Positions 8,007 through 15,517 of a stretch of 38,696 nucleotides of DNA are shown here, in pieces (position 1 is the stretch's first letter; each line of letters begins with the position of its first letter). Both the position numbers and the translations under genes were made by a program. Origin of the DNA: Bacteroidia bacterium (lineage in GTDB: Bacteria; Bacteroidota; Bacteroidia; Flavobacteriales; Flavobacteriaceae); contig JAUIAY010000015.1 in NCBI GenBank assembly GCA_030425285.1, forward strand, positions 1 through 38,696. Reading direction: 5' to 3'. The notes below the pieces were generated by a model. That model saw nothing but the letters and a program-made list of their open reading frames with translations, was not told where the DNA came from and ran no database searches.

Positions 8007-9404
8007 ATGCTTAACAAAATAGGCGAAAAATTCACCCAATTGTTTTTAAGGTATATGCCAGATGCCTTTGTGTTTGCCATTCTACTAACTTTTTTGGCTG
8101 GTTTGGGTTCGTATTTTTTGATGGGTACTAATCCCATGGATATCATTGTAGCCTGGTATCATGGTTTTTTTGATTTGTTATCCTTTGCTATGCAAATGGT
8201 ACTGATTATCGTTACAGGATATAGTATAGCACTATCCCCAGTAATAAAAAGAGGCATTGATAAACTGGCAACCTATATAAAAACACCCAACCAAGTTTAC
8301 TTTTTTGTGGTGCTGATTGGTTTGTTGTTGTCATTGGTAAGTTTTGGTTGGGTAGTAATAACTAGTGTATTGGCAAGAGCCTTGGCTCAACGAGTAAAAG
8401 GTGTCAATTATCCTTTTTTGATAGCTTGTGTTTATTTTTCGTTCAATAGCTGGGTATTCGGGCTTTCCAGTACTATACCTTTGTTATTGAATACCGAAAA
8501 GAATTATTTGATTGAAGCTAATGTGTTGTCCCATACTATCGACACCTCCTTTACTCTTGGCTCTCCACTTAATATTGCTATGATTTTCCTGTTTCTGTTG
8601 TTGGCACCCATGTTATTGTTTTTATTACGCCCAAAAACTTCTGAAAATCGTGAGTTGAGGGATTTGTTGAAGACTGCTGATGAAGCCGAAACCATCACTA
8701 TTAAAGAAGAGGCAGCAAATTTGAAATTACCATTCAAAGCGTGGTCAGATACACTGAATAATAGTCATGTTTTGCAATTTTTGTTAGGGCTAATGGGTTT
8801 GGTATACATCATTTATCATTTTTATACCAAAGGGTTGGACTTGAATTTAAACATCATGATTTTCGTGTTTTTAATTACAGGTTTGTTTTTGCATAAAACA
8901 CCTATGCGCTATGTTATCTCAATGAAGCGTTCTAGTCAGAATATTTCAGGTATTCTCTATCAATATCCTTTATATGCAGGTATCATGGGGATTATGCTGT
9001 ACTCGGGATTAGGTGAGCGACTAGGTGAATTGTTGGCCTCTGTGGCAACAATAGATACGTATCCATTTTTTGCCTACATGTCTGGCGGACTTGTTAATTT
9101 TGCTATTCCTTCAGCTGGCGGCGAGTTTGCAGTAATTGGCCCGAGTATTATTAACGCTGTTCAAGAGATTGGTGCTGGATTGCCTCAAGAGCAAGTAACG
9201 GCTATGGTATCTAGAGCGTCTTTAGCAGTGGCCTATGGTGAGAGTTTGAGCAATATGCTCCAACCTTTTTTCTTATTAATAGTTTTGCCAATTATGGGTA
9301 AAGGAGTCAATTTGCAAGCAAGGGATATTATGGGATATTTGGTTTTGCCTTTTCTTATGTTTTTTATAGCGCAAGTGTGTTTGGTGCTATGGATGCCTTT
9401 ATAA
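8007..9404 (+). CDS. atoE: AtoE-family short-chain fatty acid transporter
   Basis: A 465-residue polytopic membrane protein with about a dozen hydrophobic segments. It belongs to the AtoE/short-chain fatty acid permease family, known in E. coli for uptake of acetoacetate and butyrate-type acids across the inner membrane. Recognisable family features are the N-terminal FLRYMPDAFVFAILLTFLAG, the segment VVLIGLLLSLVSFGWVVITS, and the conserved C-terminal stretch GGLVNFAIPSAGGEFAVIGP, followed by YGESLSNMLQPFF. Length matches the family. It follows the DUF4421-like gene by 8 bp and precedes an acyl-CoA ligase by 45 bp. This supports a role in carboxylic acid uptake followed by CoA activation, though the ligase looks like a long-chain type. 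Confidence 0.88.
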   Translation: MLNKIGEKFTQLFLRYMPDAFVFAILLTFLAGLGSYFLMGTNPMDIIVAWYHGFFDLLSFAMQMVLIIVTGYSIALSPVIKRGIDKLATYIKTPNQVYFFVVLIGLLLSLVSFGWVVITSVLARALAQRVKGVNYPFLIACVYFSFNSWVFGLSSTIPLLLNTEKNYLIEANVLSHTIDTSFTLGSPLNIAMIFLFLLLAPMLLFLLRPKTSENRELRDLLKTADEAETITIKEEAANLKLPFKAWSDTLNNSHVLQFLLGLMGLVYIIYHFYTKGLDLNLNIMIFVFLITGLFLHKTPMRYVISMKRSSQNISGILYQYPLYAGIMGIMLYSGLGERLGELLASVATIDTYPFFAYMSGGLVNFAIPSAGGEFAVIGPSIINAVQEIGAGLPQEQVTAMVSRASLAVAYGESLSNMLQPFFLLIVLPIMGKGVNLQARDIMGYLVLPFLMFFIAQVCLVLWMPL

Positions 9405-9428
9405 GAATACTAAAATTTAGTATCTTTA
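9398..9428 (+). promoter_or_regulatory. possible promoter for acyl-CoA ligase gene
   Basis: TTTA at 9398-9401, 19 bases, then TATCTTTA at 9421-9428, close to TTTG-N19-TAnnTTTG with one mismatch in each box. It overlaps the end of the atoE-like gene and leaves a leader of about 15 bases before the ATG at 9450. Confidence 0.35.
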
Positions 9429-9449
9429 AGAAATTCAACCAATTAAGAC

Positions 9450-11090
9450 ATGTCTGATTTTCATTCGCCTTTGGAGGCTTTCCTATATTGGGAAGCCAAA
9501 TCCCCCAATAAAGTCTTTTTAAAGCAACCTATTGATGGTAAAGAACTTACTTACACCTTCGCTGAAGTTAGTGAAGAGGCAAGAAAAGTGGCTAGTTGCT
9601 TACAAGGTTATAATTTACCTAAACGAAGTCATGTTGCACTACTATCTAAAAATTGTGCACATTGGATTATGGCTGATTTGGCTATTATGATGGCAGGTTA
9701 TGTTTCCATTCCTATTTATCCTACTTTAAATGACACGTCTATACAACAAATTTTGGAGCACAGTGAATCGAAAGCCATTATTGTTGGGAAACTGGATGAT
9801 TTTGAAAACCAAAAAAGAGGGATTCCTAATATCCCAATTATTAGTGTTGGCTTGTTTGGAAATACTGAAGGGGATAACTGGGAAGCTATTGTTGAAAGTC
9901 AAAAGCCATTGGAGAATATTTTTATTCCACAACATGACGATTTACATACCATTATTTATACTTCTGGAACGACAGGAACCCCAAAAGGCGTGATGCATTC
10001 AGTAAGCAACTTTATGGTAAGTTCTAGAACCTTGGTAAAAGTATTTGAGTTGCCCAATAATCTGCGTTTGTTTTCCTATTTACCTTTGGCTCATGTTGCT
10101 GAAAGGTTATTGATAAATGCCGGTGTGTTTTTGGGAGCGTCTATTTCATTTTTTGACACTATGGAAACTTTTGCTAAAGACCTTGAAAACACACAACCAC
10201 ATATTTTCTTTGCTGTGCCTAGGATCTGGACTAAGTTTCGGGAGAAAATATTAGATTCTATACCGCAAAAGAAATTGAGTTTCCTATTGAGTATTCCTAT
10301 TTTAAATACACTCGTAAAGAATAAACTCAAGCAAAAGCTTGGATTAAGAGAAGCGGTTTTTGTTGTTTCGGCTGCAGCACCAATTGCATCAAGTTTGGTA
10401 AAATGGTACAAAAAACTAGGTGTTAATATTCAACAGGGTTATGGTATGACCGAAGATTGTTGTGTTTCGCATTTCAATACACCTCAAACCAATAAAATAG
10501 GAACGGTTGGCAAAACCCTAATAGGTGTTCAAGCAAAACTATCCCCTGAAGGTGAAATATGCATTAAGAATGATTGTCTGATGCTAGGTTATTACAAATC
10601 ACCAGAAGTAACAGCTGCTGTTTTTGATGACGAGGGGTATTTAAAGACAGGTGATAAGGGCGAATTTGACCATGACGGGTTTCTATCTATTACAGGTCGT
10701 GTAAAGGATCAATTCAAGACCGATAAAGGCAAATATATTTCACCATCACACATGGAACTCATTATGTCAGCCAATACCGATATTGAGCAGATTTGTATCG
10801 TGGGAACAGGTATTCCACAGCCTATAGCGCTTGTGACTTTATCTGAATTAGGTAAGATGAAGTCTCAAGAACTATTGATAGCTAGCTTGGTTGAAACGAT
10901 TGAATCCATGAATCCAACATTGGAGAAGCATGAAAAAATTGAAAAAGTGGTTGTGATGAAAGAGGATTGGAGTGTTGCCAATGGATTGACCACACCTAGT
11001 TTAAAAGTCAAGCGTAATGCTATTGAAAAAATACATCAAGACTTTTATAAACAGTGGTTTGACAATTCCAATACAGTAATTTTTGAATAA
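9450..11090 (+). CDS. long-chain fatty acid-CoA ligase (AMP-forming)
   Basis: A 546-residue adenylate-forming enzyme of the ANL superfamily. It converts a fatty acid, ATP and CoA to acyl-CoA via an acyl-adenylate, at the cytoplasmic membrane face. The P-loop signature YTSGTTGTPKG lies near residues 170-180, the second core motif GYGMTEDCC near 330, the hinge/adenine motif KTGDKGEFD near 400, and the C-terminal KGKYISPSHME block near 427. The layout resembles the FAA1/FadD15 group of long-chain ligases rather than acetyl-CoA synthetase. Length is slightly short for that group (about 590 is usual) but no motif is missing. It sits behind the fatty acid permease, which suggests linked uptake and activation. 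Chain-length preference cannot be read from the sequence. Confidence 0.92.
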   Translation: MSDFHSPLEAFLYWEAKSPNKVFLKQPIDGKELTYTFAEVSEEARKVASCLQGYNLPKRSHVALLSKNCAHWIMADLAIMMAGYVSIPIYPTLNDTSIQQILEHSESKAIIVGKLDDFENQKRGIPNIPIISVGLFGNTEGDNWEAIVESQKPLENIFIPQHDDLHTIIYTSGTTGTPKGVMHSVSNFMVSSRTLVKVFELPNNLRLFSYLPLAHVAERLLINAGVFLGASISFFDTMETFAKDLENTQPHIFFAVPRIWTKFREKILDSIPQKKLSFLLSIPILNTLVKNKLKQKLGLREAVFVVSAAAPIASSLVKWYKKLGVNIQQGYGMTEDCCVSHFNTPQTNKIGTVGKTLIGVQAKLSPEGEICIKNDCLMLGYYKSPEVTAAVFDDEGYLKTGDKGEFDHDGFLSITGRVKDQFKTDKGKYISPSHMELIMSANTDIEQICIVGTGIPQPIALVTLSELGKMKSQELLIASLVETIESMNPTLEKHEKIEKVVVMKEDWSVANGLTTPSLKVKRNAIEKIHQDFYKQWFDNSNTVIFE

Positions 11091-11124
11091 TAGCAAATAC
11101 TCTTTGATATATGACAAAAGTCAT

Positions 11125-11155
11125 TTTAAAACCATTCTGAAATTCAGTAAATTTA
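11125..11155 (+). promoter_or_regulatory. possible hpf promoter
   Basis: TTTA (11125-11128), 19 bases, TAAATTTA (11148-11155), near the Bacteroidota consensus with one mismatch in each box. It lies 21 bases ahead of the hpf ATG at 11177, so the leader would be short. Confidence 0.35.
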
Positions 11156-11176
11156 TACTATAAAAATTAATATACT

Positions 11177-11479
11177 ATGACGATAAATATTCAGTACGTC
11201 AATATGGCGACAAGTGAGGCAATGAATACCTATGTACAGGATAAATTAGGGAAATTGGGGAAAAAGTATGAGTGGGTTATTAGCGCACAGGTTAATTTTG
11301 AGGTTATTCATGATCCTAAAGGAAAGGGGAAGATTTGTAGTATGGAATTAAGCTTGCCTGGTCCACGGATTTTTGCTACTTCAAATGAAAAAAACTATGA
11401 AAGTGCCGTAAAAGAAACCATAAAGGATCTAGAAATACAACTTAAGAAGCGCAAGCATCAATTCTCAACACATAAGTAG
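11177..11479 (+). CDS. hpf: ribosome hibernation promoting factor (short HPF/RaiA family)
   Basis: A 100-residue protein of the HPF/RaiA (sigma-54 modulation protein) family. These bind the 30S subunit at the mRNA/tRNA channel and inactivate or dimerise ribosomes when growth slows. The beta-alpha-beta-beta-beta-alpha fold is readable: MTINIQYVNMATSEAMNTYV, then VNFEVIHDPKGKGKICSMEL, then the second helix ESAVKETIKDLEIQLKKRK. The C-terminal dimerisation domain of long HPF is absent, so this is the short form. It is probably a single transcription unit, ending at the strong terminator at 11524-11569. Regulation by starvation is usual for the family but is not shown here. Confidence 0.93.
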   Translation: MTINIQYVNMATSEAMNTYVQDKLGKLGKKYEWVISAQVNFEVIHDPKGKGKICSMELSLPGPRIFATSNEKNYESAVKETIKDLEIQLKKRKHQFSTHK

Positions 11480-11523
11480 TACAATTATTACATAAATAAG
11501 AAACAGCTTACAGATTTATTAAG

Positions 11524-11569
11524 AATCATCAGTATTTGTTAACAAAATGTTAAATACTGATGATTTTTT
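11524..11569 (+). terminator. intrinsic terminator of hpf
   Basis: A long inverted repeat: AATCATCAGTATTT pairs with AAATACTGATGATT, followed by a run of seven T. The loop region itself contains an AACA/TGTT pairing that lengthens the stem. It begins about 45 bases after the hpf stop. Confidence 0.9.
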
Positions 11570-11645
11570 TATATATTAAACACATCATCAATCAATTACG
11601 GTTCTCAAACCAAAACTTTTTAAGTTTAACCAACCATCAATTATT

Positions 11646-11786
11646 ATGAGAAATCGTGTTGTAAATGTATCGATTGTCCTGTTTCTAGCGCTGGCTACTT
11701 TTATCATGATTAAACTATTAATTTTTTTAATTAGCTTTTTTGCTAGTGTTAGTATTGACAGTTCAGCTATGACCACTATGGTATGA
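11646..11786 (+). CDS. possible 46-aa single-pass membrane peptide
   Basis: The ~324-bp gap between hpf and rlmH contains the hpf terminator and this short frame. ATG 11646 to TGA 11786 encodes 46 residues: a basic start (MRNRVVNV), one or two hydrophobic stretches (SIVLFLALATFIMIKLLIFLISFFASV) and a short polar end. The lead-in ACCATCAATTATT before the ATG resembles other starts in this AT-rich genome. It fits a small inner-membrane peptide. There is no family that I recognise and no second member to support it. The gene could also be chance, since hydrophobic codons are common in AT-rich DNA. Confidence 0.4.
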   Translation: MRNRVVNVSIVLFLALATFIMIKLLIFLISFFASVSIDSSAMTTMV

Positions 11787-11803
11787 TTAACAGAAAGACT
11801 TTG

Positions 11804-12277
11804 TCATCTGTGGTGATAAGGTTCATTTTTTAAAATGGTAAATGCCCTGTAGAGTTGTTCTACAACAAACAGGCGTATCATTTGATGCGAAAAGGTCATT
11901 TTAGATAACGACAACTTGCCTTGTGCTTTATTGTAAACGGACTCTGAAAACCCATAAGGGCCACCAATTACGAAAACCAATTGCTTGATGCCAGAATTCA
12001 TGTGCTTCTGCAAATATTCTGAAAAAGCTACCGAATCTAATTGCTTACCTTTTTCATCCAAAAGAATCATGACATCCGTTTGGTTAAGCTTACTCAATAT
12101 TAATTCACCCTCTTTTTGTTTTTGCTGCGCTTCAGAAAGGTTTTTGACCTTTTTTAAATCAGGAATAATATCAAGTTCAAACTTAATATAATGACCCAAA
12201 CGCTTTTGATAATCGGCAATTAGACTAATTAATTGCTTATTGTCGGTTTTTCCTATGGCAAGTAGTTTTATGGTCAT
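11804..12277 (-). CDS. rlmH: 23S rRNA pseudouridine1915-N3 methyltransferase
   Basis: A 157-residue SPOUT-class methyltransferase that uses S-adenosylmethionine to methylate pseudouridine 1915 in helix 69 of 23S rRNA on assembled 70S ribosomes. Signs are the N-terminal MTIKLLAIGKT, LLDEKGKQLDSVAFSEYL, the SAM-binding knot sequence FVIGGPYGFSESV, LSLSKMTFSHQMIRLFVVEQLYRA, and the conserved C-terminal YHHR. An ATG three codons earlier (12286) exists, but 12277 gives the normal family N-terminus. Its A is shared with the TAA of the upstream gene (TAATG), which implies translational coupling. Confidence 0.96.
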   Translation of the reverse strand: MTIKLLAIGKTDNKQLISLIADYQKRLGHYIKFELDIIPDLKKVKNLSEAQQKQKEGELILSKLNQTDVMILLDEKGKQLDSVAFSEYLQKHMNSGIKQLVFVIGGPYGFSESVYNKAQGKLSLSKMTFSHQMIRLFVVEQLYRAFTILKNEPYHHR

Positions 12278-13101
12278 TAAAAACAATGTTTTATGTGTTC
12301 CATTTCTGATTCGTCTTTAAAAATACCAATACCATTTATTGGATACTTATAGAGTGTTTCATTCCATTCTAACTTGAATTGAGTCCAGTCATCACTTTTA
12401 ATAAGTTTGCTAATATTCTTGTCAGAAAAATGATCGCCAATTAAAAAATATTCACCATCGGGCTTTAAAATGACTGCCCAGTAATTAAACACAATTTTAA
12501 AGAAAGTTTCTTTTAATATACCATTATCTGGTATCCAGTTAAAATCTATATATTCTCCAGAAATATTTGAGTCATGATCAAAAGCATGAAAAACTTGAGT
12601 GTTGAATTTGCGATCATATGTTTTGACACATTTATTTCTGTCTTTAATGAATTTTTTTCTGTTTTTCTCAAAAATCTGTCTATTGAATTTATGTGGGTAT
12701 AAATAATAGAATCTTTTTTTTGAAGTATCGGTATATACTTTTTGTTTTTCTTTAGGGTGCTTGGAATGTTCCTTTAACAATTTACTAAAGGACTTTAATG
12801 TGTCATAATATCGTACTATAATTGTCTTATTTGATTCTATATTTGACTGCGAAGTAGTAGAGAGGTAATCAATGATTTTCTTATAATCTTCTTGATTTAA
12901 TTTCCCGAAATTATATTTATAGAGGATTTTGTTTATAACCAAAGAGTCGGTATCATACTTTAAACATTTAAAAATAAGTTGATTGCATTTTTTGGTGAGA
13001 GTTATTGAGTCTATAATTTCCATTTTCTCGTCAATATTTTTTACTACTTGAGCATTTGACCATGAAACAATGAAAAGTAACAGAAAAACCAAATATTTCA
13101 T
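12277..13101 (-). CDS. hypothetical secreted protein
   Basis: A 274-residue protein that I do not recognise. Residues 1-17 are a signal peptide (MKYLVFLLLFIVSWSNAQ), so it is exported. The mature part is rich in Lys, Tyr, Phe and Asp. It has a strongly basic centre (SKKRFYYLYPHKFNRQ and following) and an acidic to neutral end with a lone Cys at the penultimate residue. There is no sorting domain or lipobox. Its stop overlaps the rlmH start by one base, so it is upstream in the same transcript. The pairing with a ribosome methyltransferase need not be functional. Confidence 0.75.
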   Translation of the reverse strand: MKYLVFLLLFIVSWSNAQVVKNIDEKMEIIDSITLTKKCNQLIFKCLKYDTDSLVINKILYKYNFGKLNQEDYKKIIDYLSTTSQSNIESNKTIIVRYYDTLKSFSKLLKEHSKHPKEKQKVYTDTSKKRFYYLYPHKFNRQIFEKNRKKFIKDRNKCVKTYDRKFNTQVFHAFDHDSNISGEYIDFNWIPDNGILKETFFKIVFNYWAVILKPDGEYFLIGDHFSDKNISKLIKSDDWTQFKLEWNETLYKYPINGIGIFKDESEMEHIKHCF

Positions 13102-13149
13102 TGAAATAATTTTGTTTCTAAATTACTCAAAACCTTATGTAAAACAAAT

Positions 13150-13602
13150 CTATTTTTGCTTATTTGAAAAAATGATCTTTAAGATTGCAACCAGTTTCTT
13201 AAAATCCCATACTAACAAATAGATGTTGGCTAATAGCATAAGTCCAACAATATAAGGCGTACCCTTGAACCCAACTGAAGTAACAATTATAAAGATATTG
13301 ATTACAATGGGTAAATATATTATGGCGCCTAAAAATGCGGTTCTAGGAATTACGATGAGTAATGCAACCAATAGTTGCATAAAGCCCAAGAAGTTCCAGT
13401 AAAAGCCTGTTTGATATAAGGCTTCAAAAAAGAAACCAACAGGATTGTCTGTTTCTAATGTAGTAAAGCGTAATCCTAAAACTTTTTTTAATCCTGAAGG
13501 AATAAATGCCAGGGCCAATAAAATTCGTGTAAACCAGGTGAACAATTTAAAGAGAGTTCGGTTTCTTATAGATTCTGTAAGCATTGATAAAGATTGTGCC
13601 AT
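13150..13602 (-). CDS. DoxX-like integral membrane protein
   Basis: A 150-residue protein with four predicted membrane helices: about residues 23-40 ([19 protein letters not shown]), 70-87 ([16 protein letters not shown]), 90-110 and 115-135. The first helix with its PSGLKKVLG end and the overall size are typical of the DoxX/DoxD-like family. Members are found beside respiratory or redox enzymes in other bacteria, but their activity is mostly unknown. It is transcribed away from nadC, with starts 96 bp apart. A 48-bp gap separates it from the secreted protein downstream, so co-transcription with rlmH is possible. The name rests on fold pattern and recall. Confidence 0.75.
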   Translation of the reverse strand: MAQSLSMLTESIRNRTLFKLFTWFTRILLALAFIPSGLKKVLGLRFTTLETDNPVGFFFEALYQTGFYWNFLGFMQLLVALLIVIPRTAFLGAIIYLPIVINIFIIVTSVGFKGTPYIVGLMLLANIYLLVWDFKKLVAILKIIFSNKQK

Positions 13603-13698
13603 GTATTAGTTTATTTTATGACGACTGACTTATAATCTTGTTACCAATGTTTAAAGAATTAAAAAAGCAATTACTATTTTAGCAGTAAACAAATTTTT

Positions 13699-14556
13699 AT
13701 GATTAGTAAAGAACAATTCGATAAGGAAATTGCAGGGATAATAGCTAATGCCATTCGTGAGGATGTTGGGGATGGCGACCACAGCTCCTTGGCGTGTATT
13801 CCTGAATCAGCCACTGGAAAGGCCAAACTGTTGGTAAAAGACAAAGGCATTATTGCAGGTGTAGAATTTGCTAAAATGGTTTTTAAATATGTAGATCCCA
13901 ATTTAAAAATAGAAACACTCATTGAAGATGGTACTCCGGTTAATCACGGCGATATCGTTTTTTACGTATCTGGTTCCTCACAATCTATTTTAAAATCGGA
14001 AAGGTTGGTGTTGAATGCCATGCAACGTATGAGTGCGATTGCAACCAAGACCAAGCAATTCGTGGATTTATTGGAGGGAACCAAAACAAAAATTTTGGAT
14101 ACCAGAAAAACAACACCTGGTATTCGTGCATTGGAAAAATGGGCCGTTAAGATTGGAGGCGGTGAAAACCATCGATTTGCCCTTTACGATATGATTATGT
14201 TGAAAGATAACCATATTGATTTTGCAGGAGGGATTACTAATGCTATCAATAAAACAAAGCAGTACTTAAAGGATACCAACCGAGATTTGAAAATTATTGT
14301 TGAGGCCAGAAATTTAGCCGAAATTGAAGAGATACTGCAATCTGATGGTGTATATCGCATTTTGATTGATAATTTCAATTATGAGGATACTAGAAAGGCT
14401 GTTGCGTTGATTGGTGATACGTGTTTAACCGAAAGTTCGGGAGGTATCACCGAAAAGACTATTAGAAAATATGCTGATTGTGGTGTGGATTACATTTCTT
14501 CGGGAGCATTGACCCATTCGGTCTATAATATGGATTTGAGCTTAAAAGCTGTTTAA
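13699..14556 (+). CDS. nadC: nicotinate-nucleotide pyrophosphorylase (carboxylating), quinolinate phosphoribosyltransferase
   Basis: A 285-residue enzyme of de novo NAD synthesis. It joins quinolinate and PRPP to give nicotinate mononucleotide, CO2 and pyrophosphate. Recognisable parts are EDVGDGDHSS near residue 20, SERLVLNAMQRMSAIAT near 103 (substrate-binding Arg), KILDTRKTTPGIRALEKWAVKIGGGENHR near 133-161 (Arg/Lys/His lining the active site), MLKDNHI, VEARN (barrel) and ESSGGITEKTI near the end. Length is normal. It is followed 2 bp later by the yihY-like gene, so the two form an operon, probably extending to priA. Confidence 0.97.
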   Translation: MISKEQFDKEIAGIIANAIREDVGDGDHSSLACIPESATGKAKLLVKDKGIIAGVEFAKMVFKYVDPNLKIETLIEDGTPVNHGDIVFYVSGSSQSILKSERLVLNAMQRMSAIATKTKQFVDLLEGTKTKILDTRKTTPGIRALEKWAVKIGGGENHRFALYDMIMLKDNHIDFAGGITNAINKTKQYLKDTNRDLKIIVEARNLAEIEEILQSDGVYRILIDNFNYEDTRKAVALIGDTCLTESSGGITEKTIRKYADCGVDYISSGALTHSVYNMDLSLKAV

Positions 14557-14558
14557 TC

Positions 14559-15497
14559 ATGACAAAACCCATTGAGGACAAATTAGAGACCATTCCAGTG
14601 GTTAATGTTCTAGTTAGGTTGTTTAAAAAAATAAAACTACCTGCACTCGAAGGGTTGTCGCTTTATGATTTATTGGAACTTTATGCTATAGGTATCATTA
14701 AAGGCGCTTTAACTACAAGGGCCAGTGCTATTGCCTTTAGCTTTTTTACGGCTTTATTTCCGTTTTTACTCTTTGTAGTCATAGTTATCCCATTTATCCC
14801 AATTGACGACTTTAAAATCCAGTTTCTGAAGTTTTTAGATTCTTTTTTACCGCCAAGTACATCGGAATTTTTTGCCACCAATATTTTTGAAAATATTGAT
14901 AATACCGAACGTGGTGGCTTGATTTCTTCAGTGTTTTTTATCTCGCTAATACTTATGGCAAATGGTATAAGCGCTGTGTTTTCTGGTTTTGAGAGTTCAT
15001 ATCATGAGCAATTAACTCGTAATTTTTTTAAGCAATATTTGTATGCATTGGGAGTGGCCCTGATTCTGGCTATTTTATTGTTGCTCACTGTTGCAGTATT
15101 CGGATACTTTCAAATTTATATCATGACAAATTTAGAGAGTTATGGAATTGTAGATAAGGAAAATACACTTGGTTGGATAATTGCGGCAAAATATGTGTTT
15201 TTTGTGGTTATGGTTTACATAGCCACGGCAACTTTGTACTATTTTGGTACTAAAGAAGGAAAGCATTCCAAGTTCTTTTCCATTGGTGCATGGTTTACTA
15301 CTTTGCTTATTATTCTAAATTCTTATTTATTTGGAGTTTATATTGAAAATTTCTCCAAGTATAATGAGCTTTATGGCTCCATTGGTGCTCTTTTGATACT
15401 GTTGTTCTATCTTTGGTTGAATTCAAATATTTTGCTATTAGGTTACGAACTCAATGCTTCGTTAAACCGTCTGCGGAAATTAAATATTGGAATATAG
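14559..15497 (+). CDS. YihY/BrkB family inner membrane protein
   Basis: A 312-residue protein with about six membrane helices. It belongs to the YihY family, once misnamed ribonuclease BN; the catalytic function is not established. The typical N-terminal block with GALTTRASAIAFSFFTALFPFLLF near residues 45-68 is clear, as are the central ANGISAVFSGFESSYHE and the C-terminal YGSIGALLILLFYLWLNSNILLLGYELNA. It starts 2 bp after nadC and ends 20 bp before priA, so it is probably the middle gene of a three-gene transcript. No peptide export signal is needed, since the protein is polytopic. Confidence 0.9.
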   Translation: MTKPIEDKLETIPVVNVLVRLFKKIKLPALEGLSLYDLLELYAIGIIKGALTTRASAIAFSFFTALFPFLLFVVIVIPFIPIDDFKIQFLKFLDSFLPPSTSEFFATNIFENIDNTERGGLISSVFFISLILMANGISAVFSGFESSYHEQLTRNFFKQYLYALGVALILAILLLLTVAVFGYFQIYIMTNLESYGIVDKENTLGWIIAAKYVFFVVMVYIATATLYYFGTKEGKHSKFFSIGAWFTTLLIILNSYLFGVYIENFSKYNELYGSIGALLILLFYLWLNSNILLLGYELNASLNRLRKLNIGI

Positions 15498-15517
15498 TAC
15501 TTTAGGTAAAAGCTCAT

